Shown here piece by piece: positions 1-10,236 of a stretch of 64,000 bases of DNA. The stretch is from the NCBI RefSeq assembly GCF_000149955.1, contig NC_030999.1, forward strand, positions 603,957 to 667,956, written 5' to 3'. The first letter of the stretch is position 1; the number at the start of each line of letters is the position of its first letter. Source of the DNA: Fusarium oxysporum f. sp. lycopersici 4287. Lineage: Eukaryota; Ascomycota; Sordariomycetes; Hypocreales; Nectriaceae. The notes beneath the pieces were generated by a model that was given only the letters and a program-made list of their open reading frames with translations, made no database searches and was not told the DNA's origin. A program made the position numbers and the translations under genes.

Positions 1-85
1 AAAAGTGTTATAGGGTAAGCTGTTTTTAGGTAGCACAGTACAGTGAGACACTCGCTTGTCTGAGACACTCGCTTATCATGTACGT
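1..85. mobile_element. Terminal end of a pogo/Fot-like DNA transposon (cut by window edge)
   Basis: Read on the minus strand, the segment ends ACGTACATGATAAGCGAGTG followed by a second copy of the AAGCGAGTG motif, and is bordered by TA at 86-87. The same terminus, with the same doubled internal motif, opens the pogo-type element at 30305, which encodes a recognisable DDE transposase. This is therefore one end of a Tc1/pogo-class element with TA target duplication; the rest lies outside the window. Confidence 0.7.
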
Positions 86-102
86 TAGTCTTTTGCCCAG
101 TG

Positions 103-417
103 ATGTCGTCTAAATCAAGCCGTGCCGCTCCAAATACCGATGCCGGAATCTCTACTCCATCGACGTAAGGTCCGACAATCACTTCCCCAAAAGCCTGCAG
201 ATACGGCATTACCTATCCTAGATGCAAACGATGCAGATCTCTGAAAGCCAATTGCATCGGAGATGAACCTGTTTGTCCAGAAGGCGACAGAAATAGCGAA
301 GAATGTGCTTGGCTGTTTCAAGACTCGGCTGAGTCACAACTACTACATGCCCATGATCGGATTAGATGGTTGAAATCATCTCTTCGGAATGATCCTAGTA
401 CTTTATCTAGATCCTGA
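103..417 (+). pseudogene. Decayed Zn2Cys6-type transcription factor N-terminus
   Basis: From the ATG at 103 the frame reads an S/T/P-rich leader, an in-frame TAA at 166-168, then continues in the same frame to a TGA at 415-417. After the stop the translation contains CKRCRSLKANC followed by IGDEPVC, which fits the first half of a fungal binuclear zinc cluster (C-X2-C-X6-C-X6-C). The second half (C-X2-C-X6-C) is not intact: only CPEGDRNSEEC follows. No long downstream coding region is visible. I read it as a broken 5' fragment of a Gal4-type regulator. It could be chance similarity, since only one half of the motif is preserved. Confidence 0.35.
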
Positions 418-823
418 GTACGGCTTCCACTGTTGGAGGCCTAACCCGTCATCAATGGAACTGATGTTTGACACCAGAGTAGCGGATATGAGGATACTTA
501 AAGAGTCTCTTGGTATGGAAGGTAATTTCTAGGTGGCCCAGTTGAAGACAAGAGACAGGCGATATTTAAAACGAGATTGTGATTAAAACTGACTAGTTAT
601 TCAATCTACCTATGACTCTCGGTTTCTCCATCCGCGATGAACTCAGCATCGGTGGGTGGCACGGATCACTGTGTCATGGAACGATGCCCATCGCCAGTAT
701 CGAAAATCCATCCTAATTTCCAGGGCTTTGATTAGTCTAAAAGGTCATAATAGGCCCTGTTACAAACTAGAATACCTGAGTGGAGTTGTGTCTTGATAAA
801 CAAGACCAATAAATAGATCTTGC
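418..823. other. Gene-free stretch
   Basis: Beyond the decayed zinc-cluster fragment I see no coding sequence, tandem repeat or recognised transposon end here; it is the downstream flank of the secreted protein gene. Confidence 0.5.
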
Positions 824-1168
824 TCATTTACAGGCTCCCGTACGCCAGTTGACGCAAGCAAAGTCGAACTGTTGGCCGCGGATAGTTCCCCTGCGCTGCC
901 TGTATGCCCAAGGGTATGGGTGATTGTAGCTAAACGTGTAGTATTTGTCGCATTCTTTATACTTGTTGCAGCACTTTCGCCACTTTGCATCCCAAAATCC
1001 ATAGCGCAGGTCTGGGTCGGCGGCCCCACGCGCAGATGGGTTAAGAAGAAGCTCGGTCAGAAGACCGTCGTTCTTGGTATCAAGAGCGCGACAACCAACT
1101 TGAGTAGTCTGGGCCTCGGCGGTAGAGAAGACGGCCAAGGCCGTGGCTACAACTGCTAGAAGCTTCAT
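824..1168 (-). CDS. Small secreted cysteine-rich protein (candidate effector)
   Basis: A 114-aa intronless ORF. I start it at the ATG at 1168 because that residue opens a classic signal peptide: MKLLAVV, then a hydrophobic A/V-rich core, then an A-E-A cleavage context near residue 19. The frame is open upstream to 1240, but starting there would bury the signal peptide. The mature part has six cysteines, including an adjacent pair (KCCNKYKEC), enough for three disulfides, and is rich in Y, W, R and K, with a dibasic RR before the last third. No enzyme domain is recognised and I cannot match it to a named effector family. A mimp (1418-1917) lies 249 bp upstream of the start, the promoter arrangement typical of in-planta-induced Fusarium oxysporum effectors. 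Secretion is a sequence call; effector function is inference. Confidence 0.7.
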   Translation of the reverse strand: MKLLAVVATALAVFSTAEAQTTQVGCRALDTKNDGLLTELLLNPSARGAADPDLRYGFWDAKWRKCCNKYKECDKYYTFSYNHPYPWAYRQRRGTIRGQQFDFACVNWRTGACK

Positions 1169-1417
1169 TTCTAGAAGAGACCTCAAGTTAGCTTTGGGCG
1201 ATACGAACATCGTGATATGGTCCACCCTACCTGCTAGCAATAGTAGTGACTATTATCAATAACAGTATAGTAGTGATGATGGTGATAGTAGTAATAGATG
1301 TGACTAGACAGATCTACGAAAAACAGCGAGATGATTGTCTTAAAATACTTTTAACTTCTCGAAGTGGTTCAAAAGCGGTGAATGTGCATTGTACCTAATC
1401 ACAGAGCGAAGCTCGTA

Positions 1418-1917
1418 CAGTGGGATGCAATAAGTTTGAATACCTTTTCAAGTACTGCTACCCCCTGTCTAGCCTATTTGGAGTTCAGCCTGCTTCTAAT
1501 CTAAGGAAGAAGCTTGATCTAGCCAATCACTATCTCCTCGACTGTGTTAAGGCTCCATTAGGTATAACGCCCCACTAACCCCACGTACCTCGACTCTACA
1601 GCGTTGTTGGATATCGAGTCCTGCTGGCTGATGTGTCTTCTGGCGTCCACTACTTTGGCTGCTTCCTCGTAGCTGGGGGCTTGAAGATCGCAAGGACTTT
1701 AGTCACAGGGTAATATGGGTGGAAGATGATGTACCTATCAACCTTCGTGAATTCATTGGTTAGTTATCCCTGTAGTGACCCGACTGGAGCCTTAACACAA
1801 TCGAAGGGATATTCTTATTAGCCGTGCAAAAGCTAATATGTACGTGGTAGCCGGCTCAAAGAGGCTAGCGGCAAGAGAAGATACACGCCCGGTATTCAAA
1901 CTTATTGCATCCCACTG
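1418..1917. mobile_element. mimp MITE, split by a second MITE
   Basis: Ends are inverted copies of CAGTGGGATGCAATAAGTTT (at 1418, and its complement ending at 1917), flanked by TA on both sides (1416-1417, 1918-1919). The interior is collinear with the 223-bp copy at 52122-52344 except for an extra 276-bp block plus its duplicated TAT at 1534-1812. mimps are non-autonomous, mobilised by impala-type Tc1/mariner transposases; no impala is visible in the window. The element lies between the start of the secreted protein gene (1168, minus) and a secreted-protein-like start at 3194 (plus). Confidence 0.92.
1534..1809. mobile_element. 276-bp MITE nested in the mimp
   Basis: The block absent from intact mimps begins CTCCTCGACTGTGTTAAGGC and ends with an imperfect inverted copy (GAGCCTTAACACAATCGAAG), giving a terminal inverted repeat of about 23 bp. 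TAT occurs on each side (1531-1533, 1810-1812) where uninterrupted mimps have one copy, so the insertion duplicated TA or TAT. No coding capacity. Its termini resemble those of the MITE at 51129-51361 (TCTCCT...GTGAAGCCCTCCA), suggesting one Tc1/mariner-type MITE family. Confidence 0.75.
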
Positions 1918-3193
1918 TATTGGGAGATCGTGATTTGAATCTACCCCGTAAAGAGGAAACCTGTATTAACTACTGTATACCAAAAACACAAAAGCCCCAT
2001 TCGTGAAACATACTCTTTCGTCCTTAGTTGTAGAGATTTGTCGAGATCTATTAAGGATTATATTGATTGGTCTCCCGCTAAATTGCATTTCCTGCAACTA
2101 TTATGTAACAGACCGAATGCGGCATAACCCTTCCGATTCTTCCGAGATAAGCACTGGAATCTAGATGCAGGTTAGGTTTAGAATGAAGTATCTTTTTTTG
2201 TTATCTACTAGTATTGTATTAAACCATATTCTGTTTTGATACAGAGATTGATCGAGCTCAGAAGTTCCTTGAACCCTATAGAATCTGTGGGCGTTGAAGG
2301 CAGAAATCTACCGATCTTACTCAGAACTGGCTCATGCAGAGGATACAACCACAACACAACACGCTCTGACACTGTAATTGCTGCAGGAAGCTGGCGTATA
2401 AAGCGCTAATGCCGGTCTAAACAGCCCGTGCAACAAGGGTCTGATCCGGCTAGACCGATTATCCCGGTACCTAAGTTTGGATTGATACTTCTGGCCCCCC
2501 ACTATGTCACCCAAGCGGTCTATCAAGCAACATCACTCCTCACAAGCACCCTCGGTCGCCAGAGGGGCGGGAGGTATGATGGTTACAGCCAATTCAGTCG
2601 ACCTGAACAAAACAGGGAATTTGTGAGGAAGGTAGGCGCATTTCCGACGCAGCAGCAGCCAAATAATTGCAGAGTCATGGCATCTTTTTTCGTCTTCATT
2701 GCTCCCTGCTGCATCCAAGAGCTCCGAGTGTGAATCCAACAACTTCCTCCTGACCACACAGACCCCATACGCTTCAATAAGGACAAACCTTCCAGGCCGG
2801 ACACGACGAGTTAGTTGGACCCCCTCACCTCTCCTCTGTCGGCAAGTGAATACGGGCCGGCAGCTGTGTAAATAAGATTGGTAAATAAATAAGAGCGGTA
2901 AATGAGACCGGCAGAGAAGTGTTTGTCCTTTTTAGACAAAGCTGAACTTTAACTGAAGTTCGAGAAGTTTCCTTCGAAAGTTAAAGTTGAAAGGCTAAAA
3001 CTTAGAAAACACTATTTTGAGGGCAACTGAAAACACCTCTGCAACGTATGGTTGAAAAAAATCTATTATGTTCCTAGCCCTTTCTAAAACATGTACAGTC
3101 CCTTAAAGGCAACCTGTTCTTACTCTTGTGTCTGTTCATTGCAACTTTTTTTTATCTGTCTTCTCTTACCAGTCTTCACAATTGAACTTCAAA
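1918..3193. other. Long non-coding stretch
   Basis: About 1.3 kb with only short overlapping ORFs, none with family features. An AT-rich segment near 2870-2920 repeats GGTAAATRA-type words. It would be the upstream region of the signal-peptide fragment at 3194. Nothing else recognised. Confidence 0.5.
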
Positions 3194-3307
3194 ATGAAAC
3201 CTACTCTCGTATCTCTTGGCAGTATGGTTCTGCTAGCTTCAGCTGCTCCAGTCTGTGGATCGCAGACTAACAGCCTGACTATTAGTCTGTCCTCAAGATT
3301 TGGGTGA
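3194..3307 (+). pseudogene. Orphan signal-peptide start of a secreted protein
   Basis: ATG at 3194 begins MKPTLVSLGSMVLLASAAPV, a convincing secretory signal peptide, but the frame stops after 37 residues at TGA 3305-3307. Downstream, 3308-3490 has multiple stops in all plus frames and leads to a mimp-like terminus (3492) and an assembly gap. It may be the 5' remnant of a second small secreted protein gene, or a first exon whose intron I cannot define. It is divergent from the gene at 824-1168 and shares the same mimp-containing intergenic region. Confidence 0.35.
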
Positions 3308-3491
3308 CTCAGAATGATAGGAACTCTAATGAACAACACATGTAATGAGTTGAATGAGACTGGCTATATTTTCTCAACTGTTGAATAATCACGCTGCCGG
3401 CAATTCTGTAGAGACGAATATTTGTCGGACCGAAGACAAGCTCGAATCTTGGAATACTACAACCCGTCCTGGCTCCTTGTCAAGCTGTATA

Positions 3492-3575
3492 TAGTGGGAT
3501 GCAATAAGTTTGAATCCGGGCTGAAGTACCAGTTTGGGTAATTTAGTTACCGTTGACAGAGCTTTAGCTTCATTA
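3492..3575. mobile_element. Degenerate mimp terminus running into assembly gap
   Basis: TAGTGGGATGCAATAAGTTT at 3492 differs from the mimp terminus only at the outermost bases (CAG to TAG). The following sequence departs from other mimps, and the opposite end is not visible because unknown bases begin at 3576. Confidence 0.55.
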
Positions 3576-4216
3576 NNNNNNNNNNNNNNNNNNNNNNNNN
3601 NNNNNNNNNNNNNNNNNNNNNNNNNNNNNNNNNNNNNNNNNNNNNNNNNNNNNNNNNNNNNNNNNNNNNNNNNNNNNNNNNNNNNNNNNNNNNNNNNNNN
3701 NNNNNNNNNNNNNNNNNNNNNNNNNNNNNNNNNNNNNNNNNNNNNNNNNNNNNNNNNNNNNNNNNNNNNNNNNNNNNNNNNNNNNNNNNNNNNNNNNNNN
3801 NNNNNNNNNNNNNNNNNNNNNNNNNNNNNNNNNNNNNNNNNNNNNNNNNNNNNNNNNNNNNNNNNNNNNNNNNNNNNNNNNNNNNNNNNNNNNNNNNNNN
3901 NNNNNNNNNNNNNNNNNNNNNNNNNNNNNNNNNNNNNNNNNNNNNNNNNNNNNNNNNNNNNNNNNNNNNNNNNNNNNNNNNNNNNNNNNNNNNNNNNNNN
4001 NNNNNNNNNNNNNNNNNNNNNNNNNNNNNNNNNNNNNNNNNNNNNNNNNNNNNNNNNNNNNNNNNNNNNNNNNNNNNNNNNNNNNNNNNNNNNNNNNNNN
4101 NNNNNNNNNNNNNNNNNNNNNNNNNNNNNNNNNNNNNNNNNNNNNNNNNNNNNNNNNNNNNNNNNNNNNNNNNNNNNNNNNNNNNNNNNNNNNNNNNNNN
4201 NNNNNNNNNNNNNNNN
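3576..4216. other. Assembly gap (641 N)
   Basis: Run of N. It hides the left end of hAT element 1 and its junction with the LINE it was inserted in. Confidence 1.
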
Positions 4217-6713
4217 GTGGAAGCTGTTTGCTGCCTCGCCATCATCGTCACGTCAGTTAAATACGCAGCTTGAAATACGCCAGCGACATATCTCTAACGA
4301 CGACAATGGACGTCAGCGTGTCCTCACTGGCCCAATCCAGCGCCACATCCAGCTCTTCCTCCGTTCTACCCTCTGACAGTGCCTCACAATTTGCCAGCAC
4401 ACTATCGGAACCCGAGGCATCTTCAACTGAGCATACGGTCAAGAGAAGGAAGCTGAGAGCCATAGCAACATGGGATCACTTTCGAGGAGCTCAAGGCGAC
4501 GAGCCACGCGCAATCAGCGGCAATTTACTCCACTACTGCAAGCGTTGTCGCAATCCATCTTGGTCAGCCCACATATCTAGCAACGCCCGCTATCACCTCA
4601 AAAAGGCTCATCACATATTTGTTCGAGAGGATTCAAGCTCTCAAAACAAGCGTCAACTAGCCATCGAAAATGCTTTCGCAAGAACAACTGCCAGGCAGCT
4701 GCAGCAAGTCAGAGAGCATGAAAGGAACACTCTGCGGAGTGTAATCAACGTCGACGCCTTTCGAGAGGCACAGATGCTACTGTCCGCACATAGGCATCTG
4801 CCGCTGAACTTTGTAACGTGGCCAGAATATCAGGCACTTCTAACCGCGGTAAATCCCGCCGTTCAAGAGTTCCTGACTGATTCTGGTAACACGGTTGCAA
4901 GATAGGGCATACGATGCGCATCAACAATCCGTTAAGAAATGGCTGGAACATGCCCGGAGCCTCGTACACATTGCTATGGATGTATGGTCTTCTCCTCAGC
5001 GCAAGGCATATGTCGCTGTTCACGCACAATGGGTTGACGAGGCCTAGAAACCCCGCAAAGCATTGTTAGGGCTACCAAACCTCCGCCGTTCTCACGCTGG
5101 CGCGGCAATGACTCCTCACTTGATGGAGATTATCCGAAAATACCACTTAGCACCCCGAATCGGGTACTTCACTGGGGACAATGACGCGAAAAACGACACT
5201 TGTCTCCGCCAACTTGCTGTTGGGCTGTCACAAGAGTACGGGCTTACATTTGATCCCGTATCCTCTCGAACACGGTGTGCCGGCCACATCATTAACTTGT
5301 CCCTTCAAGCCTTTCTTTTTGCAACTAGCGAGGACGCTTTGCAGGCCGCAATTGAACAGGCGCAAGATGAGGCGAATGATGTAACAGTTTCAGACGCGTT
5401 GCACGACCGGATTCAGTCGAATACTTGCCAAAAGAGTCACGGAAGGCGCAACAAACGCAACGACACTGCTGGCTGGCGGAGTATCGGCCCAATGGGTAAA
5501 CTTGACAACATTGCGGTGTTCATCCGTAATTCCACGGTGCGCAACGATGCATGGGATGACATTGCAGGAAAAGCGCTTGGAATTGACAATATCACCCGTT
5601 GGAACTCATGGTTCAAATTACTGGATGCGGCTATAAGCCAAGAGGGTCCATTGTCGATATTCCTCGACCAATACCACGAGGAGCTGGAGGATGATATCCT
5701 CACGCACGATGATTGGCAAGTACTCAAAATGACTCACGAGTTCTTGCAGCCGTTTTACCAGGCGACCTTGGAGCAGCAAATGGAGTGGGCATCAATAGGT
5801 CAGGTGCTAGAGAACATGGATATTCTCTTCCTGCAGTTCGAAAATGCCAAGGTAAGTCATGGACGGGCAGTGCGATCTATTACCAGACTTGTAGTAATTT
5901 TAAAGCAGGTCAAATACGTCAACAACGCGCGTATGGTTAATTCCGTTCACATGGGTTGGTGGGTTCTCTCGAAGTATTATGAAGAGAGTGATAAAAACCC
6001 CATATATGCCACGGCATTATTGCTCCATCCAGAAAAACGCCGGAGGTACCTTGACCGCCATTGGGCAGAGGAATGGCGACAGACCGCCATTGCTGGTGCA
6101 CGACGGCATTGGGCGAAGTACAAGGACCGGCCACTCTCGTCGGACTCCGCGGCTCGGTTGAGTAACGAACGACGGGAAGTAACACCGTACGAGCGTATCA
6201 AGCAGTCAATGAGTGTCTTGGATGAACCTGGTGACGAGGATGAATTCGAAAAATTTGTCAATTCTCCGCCAAGACATATGACGACAAACACGCCGCTTGA
6301 ATGGTGGTGCCGAGAAGAACAGAGGATTGAGTATCCACGCTTACACCAAATGGCTATTGACATACTAAGTGTACCGGCGATGTCAGACGACCCAGAACGG
6401 GTATTCTCTTGTGCAAGGCCGACAATTTCGTGGGACAGGGCACGACTCTCGACCGATACCATCGAGAAGCTGCAATGCCTGAGTAATTGGGTGAAGAATG
6501 ACTTGATCCGTAAACTCTACGTTGCAATAGACGACGAGATAATGGTTGTCGCAGGCGACGACGACGACATCCGTGACCCTTCACTACTATATTAATAATT
6601 ATTGATAAGCTTAACAATAGATATCAACATTAGGCCATAATAATAAATACATAACAATATGTCAAAATTATGTATTTATTTATTATTGAGATGTCTGATG
6701 GATAGAAAGCCTG
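4217..6713 (+). mobile_element. hAT element 1 (left end in gap)
   Basis: The right terminus is GGATAGAAAGCCTG at 6700-6713, matching the terminus of hAT B (CAGGCTTTCTATCC). It contains a hAT transposase pseudogene. Immediately right of it, coding sequence for a LINE RNase H region begins mid-gene, so this hAT was inserted into a LINE; the expected duplicated 8-mer (ACACAACC at 6714) cannot be checked on the left because of the gap. Confidence 0.8.
4306..6595 (+). pseudogene. hAT transposase, frameshifted
   Basis: Start at ATG 4306. The N-terminal part (to about 4900) has an S/T-rich leader and a BED-type zinc finger: W-DHFRGA, then CKRC with a later H/H pair in ARYHLKKAHH. The frame breaks near 4898, resumes in another frame, and meets an in-frame TAG at about 5046 before continuing to 6595. 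The second half has RNase H-like core motifs (IGYFTGDNDAKND, TRCAGHIINL, DNITRWNSWF) and the C-terminal dimerisation region (YPRLHQMAIDILSVPAMSDD, ERVFS). A 57-nt in-frame intron, GTAAGT to GCAG, fits at 5852-5908. One frameshift and one nonsense codon make it defective. Closest relatives in the window are hAT B and J. Confidence 0.85.
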
Positions 6714-6714
6714 A

Positions 6715-7494
6715 CACAACCCGTACACAGCCGAACTAGCAGCGATTGCTCATGGCCTCAGCTGTTTGCCAGAGATAAAGTATCGAGTCATTGTGATCGT
6801 GACAAGTAACAAATCGGCTGCACAAGCTATAGGTAACCCCCGCCAGCAGTCAGGTCAAGGACATATACGAGAGATATATGATGCTATAGAGAAACTTCGA
6901 GGAGATGGGAACAGAGTCAACCTCATCTGGCTACCACGCGACAGCGAGCTCAAAATCCAGAAGACAGCCAAGATGTCAGCTCGTTACGCAACGGAGCCGT
7001 ACATGACACCGCGGAGAGGAATGATCCAAGCAAAGACCACAATTCTTAATCGAACGAGGGCAGATCTACGAATGGAGAGGAAGCTACCAGATGGAGTGGG
7101 CAGACATTCTAGAAGGGTCGACTCGGCTCTGCCTGGTAAACATACCCGCCTGCTGTACGATCAATTATCGTGGAAAGAGGCCAGCGTGCTGGCACAACTG
7201 AGAACCGGAATGGCGCGACTGAACGGTTACCTGTATCAGATCAGGGCAGCACCGACGGATGAATGCCCGTGCGGGCGGGCAAAGGAAACGGTAGAGCATT
7301 TCCTCTTTCGATGCGTGAAATGGACGACACAACGCAAAGAGATGTTTCAGAGTATAAATGAGAAATGCGGCAACCTCTCCTTTCATCTGGGAGGTAAGGC
7401 AGCATCAGACGGTCAGGAATGGAAGCCAGACATGGACGCAGTACGAGCCACAATCAGATTCGCGATCGCTACAGGTCGCCTAGAACAGAAATGA
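6715..7494 (+). pseudogene. C-terminal fragment of a LINE ORF2 (RNase H region)
   Basis: The open frame enters directly at the hAT 1 boundary with NPYTAELAAIAHGLSCLPE, the E-containing RNase H segment of Tad-like LINE polyproteins. It continues through VIVTSNKSAAQAI, an H-less degenerate helix, and a typical C-terminus with the C-x-C...H...C zinc-like motif (CPCGRAKETVEHFLFRC). The reverse transcriptase and endonuclease regions would lie left of hAT 1 and are not visible. It differs clearly in sequence from the intact LINE at 55-61 kb. About 300 bp of probable 3' untranslated sequence follows to about 7800, with no other gene. Confidence 0.8.
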
Positions 7495-10236
7495 CAGGAA
7501 CACCACTCACCTAGCAACATTTTACCAAAACTAACCGATAACCCACAACGCCCCCAAATAGTCAACAGCAGGCACCGCTTCAGCCGCCGAAGATAGGAAA
7601 CTGAACACTTGGAGGAATTGGGCTTCAAGTTGACCTGCTACTACTAGCAATCACGAGGACTAAGAAGAAAAGCAATGACAAGACTGGAAAGAATAAGGCG
7701 AGATTCGCATGGGCTTAACGAGAGCAAGGCAATAATGAGAGAGATGTATGTAATCTTAGCTTCAGAGCCCTTTGGGTTTTGGCCTACCGGGCGTAATAGA
7801 CTTGTGTGTGTGTAATGCCCAGAACCCAAACGCGACTTCGCGATCGCGTTTCAACGGACAAGAAGTTCCGTGCTGCGACACCAAGGCCAACGACGTGCTG
7901 TATCTGAAAAAATGGAACCCGCCACGCCTTTAATGAACGATGAAACCGAGACGCTCTCCCGTATGACGCCTGTGGAAGCTTTCCTAGCAACACCTGCCTC
8001 CAGCGTGCGATCAGAAACACCTCAAGATCCAGAACATCAATACCTCTGGCGGTGTTTCCCCGACCACGTATGGTCACAACGTGTTCGCGATACATCATCC
8101 TGGGTATGGGATTTTGGGTACGATATTCAGAATCTCAATGGCAGCCGCCGATGGGTCTGCAAACGCTGTATCCAAAACAAGAGCCCAAGACCAAGAAGCT
8201 TCGCAGAAAAGGGCATCCAGAACGCGAACGCTCATTTATTCAAAGGCCATGGAATATGGGCTCCTGCTGAAGCGACGAAATCAGCAGCTCAGAGGAAAGC
8301 AGAGAAGATGAAGACGAAAGATCAGAGGTCGATCGCTGATGTGATGAAGCTCGATACTAGGCTCCCACGCGAACAAGAGATTGCGAATAGTCTTGTTAAG
8401 AGCTTCGACCGGAAGCACTTCCTGTTGGAAAATCCGGGGATCCCCCCAGAGACCCAAACAACTCAACGTAATCAACTCGTTGATCAACTCGTTGATCAAC
8501 GGCCAACTCAACCAACTCAATGGAGGACTTTATTAGTAAGCTGCCCAACTCAATATTACCTTGAAATTGATGGATCTCGTTGATTTCGTTGATATAAAGT
8601 GGGTCTACTAGCCACCGTTAGTGACTGTAACTGCGGATTGGTATAAATCCTAACAGCGACCCGTAACTAAGGCTATGTGTGGCTTGTACGTATGGCAGAT
8701 CACCTAATTTCCCTGGCCGCCACCTCCTTTTAGCCTCTGTTCTGCCCTCAATTCTGCTTCCAACTTCCACATCGATTTCAACAGCTACACCGATTGCATT
8801 GTGTAACTAGTTCAGGATGAGTATTTTGTCAGATTCTGACGCCATCACTGCTGTTGACGATGATGGAAATTTTGGGTCGTCTCTAGCGCCTTCTACAGCT
8901 TTCACGCCATTCTCGCCAGCACGACGTTCTAAGTCTACCTCGCCAGATTCCACTACCAAAGAGCGGCAATATGAAGAATCTCTTTGGCGCCATTTCCCCG
9001 GCTTCACGTGGTCTCAAAGGGTTAGAGATACTAATTCCTGGGCCTGGGAGTATGGGTACGATATCCAGAAAGGCAACGACCGGAAGTGGGTTTGCAAAAT
9101 TTGCATCCGCAAGAACACTCTTAAGCCAAGGACCTTCACATCAACGGGCATCCAAAATACCCTAAACCACCTCTATGACGATCACAGGATTTGTGCGCCT
9201 GAAGGGAAGACGAAATCAGCCTCGCAGCTAAGAGCAGAAGGCCAGAAGGCCAAGGGACAGTCAACCATCGCCGAGCTGATGAAGCTTAATACCAATAAGC
9301 CTAGAGAACAAGCAATTGCGAATGGCTTCATCAAGAACTTCGACAAGAAGCATTTCCAACGACTTCTAATGGAATGGATCGTGGAGGCCAACCTCTCGTT
9401 CGAAACGGCAGAACACGACAAGCTCAGGAAGATTTTCGCATATCTGAACCCTTGCGTGAAGCTCTGTGACGCCAATCTTTCCGCAACCTCTATTCGCAGG
9501 AAAATCGTGGCATCATACGAACAGCACAAGACGAAGGTTATGGAGGTCCTCCAGAGCTCTCCCGGCCTAATTCACGTCTCTTTTGATGGCTGGAGGTCCG
9601 GAAATCGGCACGCGTTATATGGAATTATGTGCTTCTTCCAAGACGAGAAAAACAAGCCCCGCAAAATCGTCCTTGGGGTACCCGAGGTCTCTACCCGCCA
9701 TTCTGGCACAAATATTGCAGCAGAAGTCCTCGAGATTATCGATTCATATGGTATAAAGAATAAGATCGGGTATTTCACGCTTGATAACGCCGAAAACAAC
9801 GATTCAGCAATGGCTGTGATCGGAGGAGAGTTGGGCTTCGATGGACGCAAGCGCAGAGGTCGATGCTTTGGCCACATATTCAACCTCTCTGCCAAAGCAT
9901 TGCTTTTTGGCTCCAATCCAGAGGCATTTGAGAATCAGCTTTCCGGCGCAGCAGCGTTATCTGAAACTGAACACGATCTTTGGAGGAGGAGAGGGCCAGT
10001 CGGGAAGCTCCACAACCTCGTTGTTGACATCGACAGATCTGATGTGCTGAGTTACCTTCTTCGAGGTGTTCAGCAGGCTGATATGGACCAATCTATCGAT
10101 CCGAGAGTTCGAGCGAGGAAGCCTCTGAACATCGTCGTCGATAACGATACCAGATGGCCGTCCCAGCTCTACATGATCCGCCGCGCGATCAAACTCCGTC
10201 CTTACCTCGATGTGATGATTCTTAAACACAAACAAG

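Noticed and set aside
872..1159. Plus-strand 95-aa frame with a hydrophobic stretch opposite the secreted protein gene
   Set aside because: It is the mirror of the minus-strand gene, and its hydrophobic run has no signal-peptide layout or family match.
3181..3310. Calling the signal-peptide ORF an intact effector
   Set aside because: Only 37 codons, no cysteine-rich mature part, and stops follow in all frames; kept as a fragment only.
3534..4376. Open frame crossing the first N run
   Set aside because: N codons translate as X; the frame is an artefact of the gap, and the real transposase starts at 4306 in another context.
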